Source: Gossypium raimondii
Lineage: Eukaryota; Streptophyta; Magnoliopsida; Malvales; Malvaceae
Direction: 5' to 3'
DNA length: 64,000 bases
Assembly (NCBI RefSeq): GCF_025698545.1
Contig: NC_068570.1
Location: 55,819,924 to 55,883,923 of the forward strand
In this document: one piece after another, positions 36,501 through 47,890 of the stretch
How the letters are laid out: every line of letters begins with the position of its first letter
How positions within the stretch are numbered: the stretch's first letter is position 1
Notes under the pieces: generated by a model
The model's database searches: none
Told to the model about the DNA's origin: nothing
Seen by the model: only the letters and a program-made list of their open reading frames with translations
Made by a program: the position numbers and the translations under genes

Positions 36501-36656
36501 ATTACCATTTTCTTGAAGCTGAACATCCAAAATGGAGCCTAACCCATTACTACTTTCAATCAAAGTGAGCAAATCAGGAGGTTCATAAGCTTCCTCTAGG
36601 AGATCCAAATCTGGGTTTTTTGCTTCTAGGGTTTCTGGGGTTTTAGGGTTCTCCAT
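33552..36656 (-). CDS. PWWP-domain nuclear protein with C-terminal RRM-like region
   Basis: Probable chromatin reader: PWWP domains bind methylated histone tails and DNA, and plant PDP proteins work with PRC2 and MSI4/5-type complexes. The coding sequence is one exon of 1034 aa. ATG at 36656 is chosen because the longer open frame above it starts with GTG. The acidic N-terminal 170 residues precede the PWWP domain (about 174-268; core VGDIVWIRTKSQSWWPGKIF, S in the first motif position). A long disordered middle has a basic RKKRGRKPRA AT-hook-like stretch (about 790), a KRRRRRKGE nuclear signal (about 843) and two IPDLNG motifs (about 713 and 812). An RRM-like fold (about 875-955) and a coiled C-terminus follow, as in Arabidopsis PDP proteins. 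A 5'-UTR intron is likely between 36789 and 36677. Confidence 0.93.
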   Translation of the reverse strand: MENPKTPETLEAKNPDLDLLEEAYEPPDLLTLIESSNGLGSILDVQLQENGNAFGGDSLAMDVKENGVNIIETEEGYLVGDGVDNVKEDQQERLEVRVDTGIGDNAVVEPIKDEGTKEDDRTGINGVGLVKSVQVSGDNISLYVDFSSTLNEVNSTGLMTGKEELMVDGQEYKFYVGDIVWIRTKSQSWWPGKIFDPSKVPEYALAGEEKNWLLVGYFGSSRVAWCCSSQLKPFHLNFRQMIGRNKARSFLGAVEKAVEDFGKCLKMEMTCSCILKEDKFLSYGSSTKEGASMPERKSGRLGEFSATQFEPVKFLCQLKSFAQVVSKPDMLEFVALQNYLSAFYCSIGHCQLPLQQLWETTYDADNAGSASMGERDNNAGLAEGNSISYKFLLEQSDVMKNEMLQHNPNGVTARVSGENWGALPGSCEDIIAGEGVFSSNQALTSRKRKRKVHYELSNSSTLFEGPDQGTCLSVENGDDDSELRNETGYELRERKKSRYLSYPYVNLEGKVLPVTEDSKTSKVSHEEVKEFIGSPSSDKRSAKRFQKTWYRKFIKGNDVTAYPELSNTSSADLLSELHLLAVDCLFQTESKTFGLTEWFFSRFRISSYHDESIYEMHCKNMANQKEAIVTDLCLLGNDPHQTKPTSSPLTSPRNKMQKKKKLTNSATSNAKSPSGMLDGNINLAACNLSAKESQAMASEAPNGKQTHQETKEATNIPDLNGNGAINPGLLDNASSRSFMLDFQGTGPHSVETIAEQSNREWLNDSLPDSSGPIAPLTSPNMVSFLSESKSGRKKRGRKPRAPSSSPNPVLTSNIPDLNGTSTEPNTSTKDSQEANSVPPTGKPARKRRRRRKGEISLGTPSMIIDYNGAGTSGKLLATTLLLTFTPGASMPSKEVLVATFSRFGPLKESEVQILKDSSNAHVVFMRNEDAAKALRSLEESNPFGATLTNYQLQNNNILTTHQHMEGFRLPAKLTGAMPRLSDAPPIDVIKKNLEMMTSMLEKSGDNLSPEMKAKLESEIKGLLKKVSHCPGSSS

Positions 36657-38977
36657 TATCACTATTCTCTAAGTATCTGATAAAGAAAATAATTCAAAAG
36701 CCATTCATGCAAATAAAAATTACTAAAACATATTAAATATATAAAAAAAAAAAGGAAAAACCCAGAATTAAAACAGAGATTATAAGTACCTGGGAAGTCA
36801 AAAAGGAACATCTGGGCATTCATACTGAGAGCTGAGTTGACGACGAGTCAAAATGATTCATTTAGCCGAGTTGAAAAAGAAGCTTTGGGCTTTTCTTTTG
36901 TGTGGAGTGGGGAAAGGGAGATTTAGAAAATTTAAAAAAAAATTAAAAAAAGAAAGAGAACAAAAAAATAATTGAGAAAGAGAAAGTACATTATGAAATT
37001 ACTGTCTCAAATACAGAAAAAAAGACAAAAAAGAACAGATTTTAATTGTTTTATAAGCCATTTCTGATTTTAAAGATTTTTCCTTCTTCTCTTGAAAAGG
37101 AAACAAAACAAAGCTTTTAAAGTCGGGTTTCAATTATTTGTGGATACCTATTTCATAATTCAATCCATCTCACGAGTTGGTCTCACGAGTTAACATCTAG
37201 TAAGTAGAAAAATAATTTATTTTACCAAAATAAATGATCGATTAACTTAAAAGGTTTAAAAAAAATTTAATTATGGATTCTCCAAGTTGATTTTATATAC
37301 TTTCATATAATTTTTTCACTCGCAAAATGAATGTCATATCATCTAATTTTATATAAATTATTAAAAATTTATATATTCCTCATTTTAATTCTTTAAATAC
37401 TTCAAATTATATATTTATATAAATATTAATAAATTTTCTTATAGGTTTTAGTGTATTTCGTTGCATTATATTTTTAAAATAATTTATATTTATATAAATT
37501 TTATATATAGCATTAAATGAATTTTAATATATATATATATACGATTGGTCAAATGTTTTATGAGTCTATGTACCTAAGTAGTTATGTTGTAAGCTGTTTT
37601 AAAAGAAAATTATAATAAGCTTTTACTTATTCAGCAGATTACAAATAAATAATAAAATTTTTGGTATAAGTTTCATAATTTTTGTTTTTATTCATATTTT
37701 ATGGCATTTTTAATTTTCGTTTTGCATTTTTTATATTTTCATATAATTTTGGGTACATGTCCTTTTTTTGGCATCCTCTCATAATTTTTAATATTTTTAA
37801 ATGATCCCAAATATATATTTTAGTGTAAAATATTAATTTGTATATTAAGAATTTTTAATGAGATTTTGTTGAATGGACTTTTTGGTAATTTTAAATTATT
37901 AATTGTACGTATTAATATTATGAGAGAGTATCGAAAAACATGAAAGAGTATACAAAGGAATACAAAAAAATAAGAGAATAACAAAAAATTTATAAGATAA
38001 GTAAGAAAAATACGGAGGAAATACCAAAAATTATGAGGGATTGTCAGAAACATACATTTTTATACAAAAATTGATTTCTTATGCCAAAACTTAATTTGAA
38101 AGCATATAAAAAAATCCTGAAGACATATAAAAATTATAAGATGAGTAGTAAAAAACATGTGAGGTAAGGCGAATACCAAAAAAACACGAGAAAATATAAA
38201 AGAAATGAGGGATTATCAAAACGAAATATTGATTCGCCTTATAAAATGATTTTTTTTACAGTAAAAACTTAATTTTTAAAATATACCAGAAATTGTGAAA
38301 ATATGTCAAAATTACGAGAAATTAGCAAAAATTATAGGGGAATAGTAAAAAATATTGAAGGACATTTTCTTCCAAATTACCCTTTATTCCATCTGCTATT
38401 ACAAGAGAATTTTCCTACCTTCCGTGCTTCAAAACAACCCAACATCATTGGTGGTCAACAAAAGTGGGTCAACGTCAAAGATATTTAATAAAAACATTGT
38501 TTTTTAGTAGTTCTTGTATTATTTTATTAATTTTATTTTTTCAAGCTATCCACTTTACTTAACATCAATTAACATTTTTTTATTCATAAAAAACTAACAT
38601 TTTTCTAAAATAAAATAAAATAAAATAAAATATATATTGTACTTTTTATCCATATCTTTGTTACTTTCCTTAATCTAATTAAATTCTAATATTTTGATTT
38701 TTGACAATTAATTTTTTATTTTAAATTCTTGTTATGAAAGATTATTATCCATAATGGAACAAATATTAAATTTATGCATAAATTTTGTGTGCAATTTGAT
38801 ATATAAATTTTTATTTGGTGTAATTATATACATGAAAATTGTGTTGCTGTTCTTTGTATACATGAAATTTTGATTTTAGTTCAATTGTAAACGTTTAAAT
38901 AAACAAAAATATATTAATTGAGTCTTAACTCGATTGGCATGGATATTATTGTCAATACAGAAGGACATGAGTTCGAG
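36657..38977. other. PWWP upstream region and long AT-rich intergenic DNA
   Basis: 36657-36850 holds the likely 5' UTR with a CAG/GTACTT donor (intron 36677-36789). Beyond about 37100 the DNA is strongly AT-rich with TA microsatellite near 37532-37545; short frames such as 37820-38053 (minus) are compositional artefacts. A repeated AAAATTATGAGGG-like word with AGAAATACCAAAAA appears around 37970-38345, a possible degenerate tandem repeat. Confidence 0.45.
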
Positions 38978-39387
38978 TAGAGGTGTTCATGGGCCGGGCC
39001 CATAAAAAATTTCGGCCTGCATACTAGGCCTTGGCCCGACCCGGCCCAAAATATGGGCCTGAAATTTTGTCCAGGCCCGGCCCGAGAAAAAATCTTAGGC
39101 CCGAGCCCAGCCCGGCCCGTTTTTAAAATAAAACCAATTTTTAAAAAAAAGTTAAAAATATTTTTAAAATATTTTAAAATATAAAAAATATTTTTTATTA
39201 TATATTCGGGCCGGGCCGGGCCGGGCCCGGGTCAAAAAAGTCGTGCCCGAGGCCCAGCCTGTTTTTTAAACGGGCCTCATTTTTTTGCCCAAACCCATAT
39301 TTCGGGCCTATATTTTTACCCGAACCCTCCCATATTTCAGGCAGGCCGTCGGGCCGGGCCGGGCCCCCCGGCCCATGAACACCTCTA
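38978..39387. mobile_element. hAT MITE, TSD AGTTCGAG
   Basis: Ends are TAGAGGTGTTCATGGGCC and its complement (ending CATGAACACCTCTA at 39387); a perfect 8-bp duplication AGTTCGAG flanks it (38970-38977, 39388-39395). The interior has runs of CCGGGCC/GGGCCGGG around 39020-39120 and 39205-39360 separated by an AT core, and no coding capacity. Length 410 bp. It sits just beyond the last surviving exon of the FZR pseudogene. Confidence 0.92.
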
Positions 39388-39512
39388 AGTTCGAGTGCAC
39401 TGAAACGTATTACCCTACTATTTATGAGTTAAGAATGAGCTATGGGTAATTATAAGCCGACAGATAGGACCAGAATATTGCCACCATCTCTTCATGAAAT
39501 GTATGCCATTAC

Positions 39513-41738
39513 CTGAGATTTAGAGGCAGGGAACAACTTCCAAAAGCAAAGTGTCTCATCCCCATATCCCGTAACTATTTTCTGCAAGGAAAAAAATAAA
39601 AGAAAAGGTCATTTCACCGTGAAGCGTGGGAAAGCAACCTACCTGTTCATCCGGAGAGATTGCGAGATAAAGAACTCGAGTTGTGTGGCCCGTTAGAGTA
39701 GCCAACTGCATTCATTACAATAAAATTTTAGAAAGGAACAAAAGTAGATGATGAGCAACTATTATCAAATATACACTATTTTTAAACTTCGCATACCTTT
39801 GACATGGTAGGGTATCTCCAAACAATTATATTGTCCTGGGAAGATCCATGAGTACTCACAAGTTCATTGACATTCTTAGACCACACAAGATTGCTTATCT
39901 GTCATGCATTAAATGGACATTATAACTGTAAACTCTAGTATTAAGCACTTCGGCACAAAAATGAACTAGTGGCATATCTGTTTGGTGTTGTGTAAGGACA
40001 AATTAAAGGGGCATGATATGATAAAGACCAAAAAAAAATGATCACCTGACTGCCAGTGTCCATGCAGCTCAAGTGTGTGTTAGTGGCTGTATCCCAGAAT
40101 CGAATGCAACGATCAGTTGCACCACCTCCAGATGCAAGAAGGCCATGCCGATGGGGAGACCATGCAATTGCTTTTGCAGAAGCGGTATGCTCACAGTGTT
40201 TCAGGACAGGTTGAGCTGAATGTTGATTCCAAACATGAAGCTGCATATGGTCGACAGTTTCCCCATTCAATCAGTTCAAAATTTGAACAATATAATAAGT
40301 ATAGGAATAAATTAGACGGGAAAAAACATGTATTACATACTCTGTTCTCATTACCGCCTGATGCTTGTTCACGTTCATCGTAAGACCACTTCAGTCCACA
40401 AACCTACAAATAGCCACCGGAGATTCAGACTCGAGAGTTCGGGAATACGCACATAAAAATGAATGAACACAAAAAAAGTAGCACCACCATTCCCAAAATA
40501 ACTAATGACAAACATTGGACGATGAATTCATGACAAACAAGAGAAGTGGCAACTATGAAATAAAAGGAGATGCATGTCAGAAAATTCCTAGCGTTTGAAA
40601 AAGTAACAAATATCCTGTTGTAATAGTATTTGTATAAATGCATATTTACACAACTGTCAGGGCAAAATATATATATATTTCTGAGCATGCTAAATCAAAC
40701 AGAAGAGTCTCACCTCTTTCTTGTGTCCAACAAGCTTACTGGCAAAATCATCCCGAGCACGCATATCTCTATGAAGAATGCTCTTGTCATGACTACCAGA
40801 AGATAATAGAGAAGAGCTCCAAGCTAACACCCCAACACGTGATCGATGCCCTTCCATTGTTCTACAATGCGGCAGTTGGATGCATCCCATATCTACAAAC
40901 CAAGTGATAGGTATTAACTCACTGCATTATCCTATGAGCAAAACACTGGAAGTGAAATATAGACAGAGGTTAGAAGACTCAATGCAAAGGCAATAGTGGA
41001 GCAAGATAATCTTTCAAGAAAAAAATATCCTATAACCAAACCTGAACTTGGCCAGTTGTTAGTTCCAACAGCAAGGTGAGTTCCACATTGAGCCCAACCA
41101 ACTGAACAAATACTATCACGAATCCCCAAATCACACAACTTGCTAACCTTGATACTACAAGCATTCCAAAAATAAACACAACTTTCCAACCCCACAGCCA
41201 AGACATTGTTAGGTGACCAATCCACCAAATTCAAATAGAAATCATCTTCCAATCCAGGTGCATCCGAAACCTACAAAAAAAATATAGGAATAAATGTTAA
41301 CCCAAAATTTTTTTATTAAAAAGACCCTACTAAATTTCGAATTTCAACCCAGTTTACCATAAAACCAGAAAGGCCTCACCTTGTAAGGTGAGGTGGGAAC
41401 CTTCGTGGGAGCTTTAACAGGACTATGGCTAATGCCAGGGCCCGACTCGTCATACCCTAAACATTGAAGCGAATGTAAAGACCGTTTAGTTTCAGTTTTG
41501 TACCGGAAAACATTGCGGGAAGCCGGAGTACCCGGCGTATCGGGCCCAAACAGCGTGGCGCGTAGAAGGCTTTGATGAGCAATAGAACGGTTTTCTTTCC
41601 TTGGTCTGACGCGGGAGAATTGGAGATGTCGAAAACTGCGAAATTTGAGCCGGATCTGCTGGGGATAAACCTATCAGAGTAAATTGTACGCGACGGAGAG
41701 TTGTTGTAGTTGGAGCCGATCATGCGATTGATCGGCAT
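39513..41738 (-). pseudogene. FZR: FIZZY-RELATED (CDH1/CCS52-type) APC/C activator pseudogene
   Basis: WD40 activator of the anaphase-promoting complex, which drives cyclin destruction and endoreduplication in plants. Eight exons can be read: 41738-41380, 41270-41042, 40892-40714, 40403-40341, 40240-40046, 39898-39797, 39705-39643, 39581-39513, with GT..AG borders at each. Exon 1 has the C-box (DRFIPSRSGSNFAVF), others the WD40 blades (e.g. YLNLVDWS, CGLKWSYDE, AIAWSPH, RCIRFWD). Three single-base frameshifts are needed: near 41597 (base lost), near 41056 (base gained) and near 40861 (base lost). The expected last exon with the C-terminal Ile-Arg tail was not found; a hAT MITE lies there instead. 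Neighbouring genes are intact, so decay is more likely than sequencing error. Confidence 0.88.
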
Positions 41739-42715
41739 AGTCGGAGTCGTAAGGTTTCCTGGATGGAGGATGTTGAGAATGTCACCACCAACTTTTCTTT
41801 TCTAGTGCAGCCAAAGAGAAGGGCGGGCTCGACCTGCAATTAAACAGGTCCTTCGGCTTTTGTACGAGAGTTCAAATCCGATGCGAAGCTGTTGAAGATG
41901 AAGAATACGAAGGTGGCGACGGATAAGCGGAGGGAAAATCACTAGGAGTGGATCACCTCTTTTTCACAGATTGCTTCATCTTCAAGCTCATATTAGTAGA
42001 ATTCTATCAAGAAGAAATTACAATAGAAACTGTTCACCGGAATGATCAATATATCCGTTATTACGCCGACTTTGTAAACCGAGGCATATATATATACCTA
42101 TATAAGGAAAATCCCGCCATGATGTTCTTTTTTTAATTTTTAAGCGGTTAAATTGAATATTCAATATCTATATTTTAATTTTTTATATAATTTAGTTTAT
42201 TTATTTTTATAATATTAATAATGGGTCTAAATAATTAATATTGATAATTTTATTAAAATATTATATAATTATAAAATGCTTTTTTTAACAATTCGATTAT
42301 ATTTTTTTACATAATGTCTAGAATAGGAAGATAATATATTTCATTGCACTTGAACCCACATATTCTTGCATTGACAACAATACACATATCAATTAAGTTA
42401 AGACTCAATCGACATATAATTATAAAATAATTTAATTTTTAATATAATTTGGTCCCTTTGTTTTATAATATCATTAATTAATCTAAATAATTAATATTGT
42501 TAATTATTTCAGTCAAATTACTCTCATCAATTTTTCTTAAGAAAACTATTTTAATCGAGAAAAATTTATTTTACCATGACGGGTTTGAATTAGTGCTTTT
42601 TTTTTTTAAAATCCTAATAAGTAGTTTCAATGTTATTATCAATTTTCTTAAGAAAACTATTTGAGCAAAGAAAACAATTCCATTACCTTTAATCCCGAGG
42701 CTTCATGTAACACCT
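41739..42715. other. FZR upstream region and AT-rich DNA
   Basis: Likely former promoter and 5' UTR of the FZR gene (41739-41950), then AT-rich sequence without a gene. 42350-42420 and 38930-38990 share words such as TTAAGACTCAATCGACAT, which suggests a common dispersed repeat. Confidence 0.4.
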
Positions 42716-45619
42716 CTTAACCCCAAATCGTTACCAAAATAGGGTTATAGAGCATCATCGGACCTATCAGACAATTTATAATTAATATACAAATAACTAT
42801 CAAACATAATATAAAATAAGCTTCAATTCCCTTAAATAGACCCTGAAGGCCCAAAATATTAGTTAGGAGTGATTTGGGACTAATTCGGGCGCTTGTGACT
42901 TCTTTTTTTTTTTTTTGTGCGACTTAATATAACCCATTATAAATGTCTAACATTCCCTGCAAATTCAAATCGAAACTAATCCAAACAAAATCACAATCAA
43001 TCCAAGTACATTTAAATACACCTAAATTATATCTATAACTTGACTTAACCATGTAATCGAATCACATTATAAAATCATATAAAATTTTACTATTTAACTT
43101 TATGCATTTTTCTTTCCAGGTTTATTACCCAAGCTTACAAAATTTGTCATACCATTTTATTAAACTTAGTACCAAAACACCAAATATCATTCATTACAAC
43201 CAAAATTATATAACATTTTAAAGTGACCATTGCAACACCTATGTACATGCCACTTTCATTTAAGGAAGAAAACATCACCAAAATTTTGTGCTGAAGTCGG
43301 GATCGTTCAGATGCTGGACCGGGACTCTCGATTTCTACTGACCTGCGCACAAAAACAACCGTACGCTAAGTATGGGTATACTCAGTGGTATTACCATAAT
43401 TCAAATAATAATAATAATGGAATATAATTATCAAGCATATATATATTATCCAATTTTTCAAATATCAATTCATTCTTAAACTTTCATTAATTAACGATAA
43501 CAATATATTTTTTTTATCTATTCTTCAACTCCATTCATATATCATATGTCTCAATTTCAATCACTGCATGAACATTAAGTTCATGCCTTTCATTTCCAAT
43601 CTCAATCTCAATTTCAATTCACAATTCAACTTCCTCGCATTTTCAATAGTACAATCAATTAAATTCATTTAATCTTTCACTATTAACAAACCCGGACCTT
43701 AGCGGATACACGGATTCCAACCAAACACACCAGTACGGCACATTGTGCCTAAAACGGTACTCAGTGCCTGATCAATATACGACACATAAGCACCTGAAAC
43801 GGCACACGAAGTGCCTGAAATACGACACATAAAGTGTCTGATTGACAAAGCCGATAAATCCCATACTCTTCCAAATCCTATTGCATGCCAACTATATCTA
43901 ACTCAGCCCGACTAGTTAATAGGGTCTCCAAATTCACATTTCAATTCAATTTCACTTTTTCACTTTCAATCGCAATTCGATTAAAAATTCACTTTTCCAT
44001 TTTTAGGTCAATATTCGATTCACTTCCACACATATATTCATCATTCAATTGAATTTCTTTCAACTTAATAATAATAATTATATCTATTTCACTTACCATA
44101 CATATAAATTTAAATATAGCATTCAATAATAAATAATTTGAATTATAGTAATACAAACCCGAATTTTCTCATTTTAGTCCTCGACAACCTTCTCTTTTCC
44201 TTTCTGTGCCGATGTCCCTGGTTCTTTGCTAACTACGAAAATTAAAATAATTTACACTATTAATACAATACTAATTTATATTAAATAATTGAATTTCTAT
44301 TCAATTTCTACCTTAATTTCAATTTGGTCTTAATTAAATTGACTTACTTTTCTATCTCAATTCATACTCTAGTTCTACTCAATTTCCTACCAAATTCAAC
44401 TTAACTATCTAATGTTCATGAATAAACCCTAATTTCAAATTTCTTTCAATTTAATCCTTCTAACACAAAACTTATAGCTTACTTTACAATTTAATCCTTT
44501 TATCAATTCTAACTAGAAATTCTATCAATCAAACCCTAATTCAACAATTTGTTCAACATGAATCATGTTAAAAAATCTAAAAACTTTCAAAATTTTAACT
44601 TAAATTCAACAAACTTTGTTCTAAGACTTCTAAAACATCAAAATTAAAAGAAAAGGACTTAATTGACTTACCAAATTAAAGCTTAAAGCCTCAAACCCTA
44701 GTTTTTCTTTTTCTTTTTATTTTTCTCCTTTCTCCTGCTCTGTTTCGAAATGCTCTCTGCCTCTTTCTCCTTTCTTTTTCTTTTTTATCGTTTTATTTCT
44801 TTTCTTTATATTATAATAATATAATTTATGAATAATTATTTAATTAATAAATATCTTTTAATTATAATACAAGTGTATCTACATATTTTACTACATTTGT
44901 ACAACTTTATCACCCTACATTTGGCACCATTTGATTTATTTATTTTATATTTAATTAATTAATATCTATAAATATCTTTATACTTAAATTTTAAGTAATC
45001 ATATATTTATTTTACAAGTGTATAAATATATGCATGACACATGTATAATTTTACACCTGCATTTACCTTCTCTTAATTTATTCCATAATATAATAATATA
45101 AATAATAATAGTAATAGTAATTAATAATTATAACAATAAATATCTATTTCATAACGAATATATGTATTACAAATGTAAACGTATGTATTTTACATTTGTA
45201 CATTATCATCGCCATCCACTTGTCATAATTTCAATTAATTTATCATATAAAAATCTTATAATATAATTATTTTAAATTAATTTAACATAATTTATATCTA
45301 AATAATTAATTTTATAATTAAAATATAACATAAAAATCTAGATTTTATTACATATATGCCGCCTCATTTTTTGTTAATGGCTTAATTCCCATTTTAATCC
45401 TTTTTATTTTCTATTAATCTATAATTCAAGTTTTACCCTTTACTCAATTGAGTCCTTTTTGCTATTTACCCTAAATTAAGCTAATTCACCTAATTAAATC
45501 CTAATTAAACACACTACTAAGCTCATAAATATTCCTAATAATTATTTACGAACCCACTTTGCTAAGGCGGGGGTCCGACAATGTACTTTTTCGATGCCCA
45601 TGAATTTTGGGTCATTATA
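42716..45619 (-). mobile_element. Solo LTR (2904 bp) with TSD CTTCA
   Basis: Begins TGTAACACCTC and ends GGGTCATTATA, consistent with an LTR in minus orientation whose first bases have one change. A perfect duplication CTTCA flanks it (42711-42715, 45620-45624). It contains short CGGTACTC/TGCC-type tandem words near 43725-43850 and no genes. Confidence 0.85.
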
Positions 45620-45624
45620 CTTCA

Positions 45625-46225
45625 CAATTACACCTTTCGACTCAGCCATCACCATTAAATATTAAATTTTAAATTTTAAAGAATACACATTTAACTATGT
45701 ATCAATTTTAGACATTATCAGGGTGTTAAAACTTTTCTTGCGCGTAACTAACTCTTGAATTCAATTTCTTTTCTAGATTACAACACAAATCTAAAATTAA
45801 CTTTCTTTAAAAAAAATTTAAAAAAAATCCTCTCAAAAGGATAATTTTATAGGTAACTGATCACACCTAGTAAAAAAAATCAGTGGCAACTTTTCATTCT
45901 TTAAATGAAACATCATATTTTTCAAAACCAAAGTTTTGATTCTTTTAAAATTTTGACAAGCTAGCTTTTAATTTCAATTGAAAATTGGTTGCGACATTTG
46001 CTCCTCCAATTGTTCCGACAAGTGGTATTAGAGCTTCAATTCAAAAAAAAGCCTACTTAAGATGATGCGTCTCAACATGACATGTTGAGTTAGAGATTTG
46101 TGGTTCTGTAAAAGGGAGAAAAAAGACACCTCGAGAGAGAGCTCGAAGGATGTGATGTCTTCTATGGAGACACGGTTTGCTAAGGTAGAGCAAGCCTTGT
46201 CAAATGTCCTAAGTTAGGCGGAGGA
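45625..46225 (+). mobile_element. LTR-retroelement leader and gag start, decayed
   Basis: TGGTATTAGAGC at 46023-46034 is one base off the Met-tRNA primer-binding site, so upstream DNA should be the end of an LTR and downstream the leader and Gag start. A frame near 46140-46215 encodes a short Met/Glu/Val-rich helix before stops. The piece is cut by the LTR at 46226. Confidence 0.55.
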
Positions 46226-47190
46226 TGTAATGACTCGAAAGTCAATAAAGTCGAAAAATATGGTTTCAGGATCCTGTTTCCGTAAACTAAGCCCATAAAT
46301 ATTAAATAAAAATATTTACAAAGTTATTATATAGGTACATTGAAGTTTGGATAGATAATTTTACCGAATTAGTGATTACTTATGGTATAAGGATTAAACT
46401 GTAAAAGTGGTAAAAGTTCAATTGCTATAGATTTTAATTAAAAAATGGACTAAAGACTAAAAGGGAAATTATGCCACCTTAGAAATGATGCAGTTGATGG
46501 TTGGATGTTAAAATTTTTTAATATTATAAAAATTTATAATTAAATTAAATATGTAAAATAAATTATAATGAAAGTATAATATGGTGGAAGGAAAGAGAAC
46601 ATTGTTTCTCCATCCTTCAATTCCGAATATATCAAGAAGGACAAGAAGAATAAACGGCCTTAAGTGTTTCGATCCTTGAAGCTTCAATTGGTTAGTTCGA
46701 TTTAGTTATTTTTTTGTAATTATTATGTTTTTGAAATCATGGAAGCTCAATCTAGATAGGTCATGTATCAATTTGTAAAATTGTTAAAGTTTTAGAAAGT
46801 TACCATTGTTAATTTCTTAAAGTTTTAGGTATTAAGTTGATAAATTTTAAGCTTAGAGGAGAAAATGACTAAATTATAAAGTTAATCGATAGTTTTGTAC
46901 ATTAGAGACTAAACTGAATAAATTATAAAATTGCATGTAGAAATGAAAAATAGGAGGTTCCTAATGGATTATAATGAAATCGGAATTCAATTTGGATTTT
47001 TAAATTTAAAGTTATGTTAGTAACAGTTTTAGAGACTAAATTGAATAAAATATAAAATTCATATAAATTGACAATTGATTTTGAATTTCGTTGATTATTG
47101 ATGATATTGTATGTTTACGATATTTGTAGCTAACGTCGACCCGGATTCCTTGAGAGCAAAAGGAAAAGCTAAAGTCGTCGACAAATAGCT
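46226..47190 (+). mobile_element. Truncated LTR of the same family
   Basis: Begins TGTAATGACTCG and shares AAGCCCATAAATATT, AGTTTGGATAG and a terminal GACCCGGATTCC-like stretch with the other LTRs here. No TG..CA end or target duplication could be found at the right; it runs out at about 47190 in telomere-like repeats. Confidence 0.6.
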
Positions 47191-47194
47191 CGGA

Positions 47195-47890
47195 ATTCCC
47201 AATCCTAAACCCTAAACTCTAAATCTAAAATCTTGAACCATAATCTTGAACCAATAACCTTGAATCCTTAAACCCTAAACATTAAATCCCATAACCCCTA
47301 AACCAAAATCTCTAAACCTTAAATTTAGAATCTCGAACCTTGTACCCAAAACCTAGAAGACCAAACTTTAAACTTGAACTCATACCCTTGAAATCAAAAT
47401 CATAAACTCTAATCCCTAAATCTAAAATCTCAAATCTTGAACCCAAAACCTAAAAAACCCAAACCTTAAACTCAAACTAATATCTTTAACCTTTAAACCA
47501 AATCATAAACCCCATAACCGTAAACCTTAAATCTAGAATCTCAAACCCTGAACTCAAAACATAAAAGTCCAAAACCTAAACTCAACCTCATAACCTTGAA
47601 CCCAAACCCCATAGCAATGAACCCTAAACCCTAAATTTAAAATATCGAGTCTTGAATCCTAAACATTAAATTCAAACCCATAACCTTAAACTCAAACCTT
47701 AAACTCCAAGCTTGTAACTCGTAACCCCGGACCCTTGAACCTTAAACTTAAACCTTGAACCTTGAACATAAAACACGAACATTGAACCTTAAATCCCAAA
47801 CTCAAACCCTAAACTTCAATGTTCAAGTTTCAAGGTTTAAAGTTCAAGGTTTGAGTTCAAGATTTAGGATTTTGGGTTCGAGGTTCAGGG
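47195..47890. repeat. Degenerate telomere-like (CCCTAAA) repeat tract with strand switch
   Basis: About 620 bp of imperfect CCTAAAC/CTTGAACC/CTAAATC units, with a few exact CCCTAAA pairs (e.g. AACCCTAAACCCTAAA near 47620). From about 47818 to 47890 the units appear as the complement (AAGGTTTAAAGTTCAAGG, TTTAGG, GGGTTC), so the tract turns round on itself and could fold as a long hairpin. Confidence 0.85.

Noticed and set aside
36656..36662. Start of the PWWP protein at 36662
   Set aside because: That codon is GTG; the first ATG in frame is at 36656.
40117..40383. Plus-strand open frame over the FZR locus
   Set aside because: It is the complement of WD40 exons and an intron; the minus strand shows family motifs and splice sites.
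41820..41900. tRNA-like AGTTCAAATCC sequence upstream of FZR
   Set aside because: No complete cloverleaf; the sequence is probable 5' UTR or promoter DNA.
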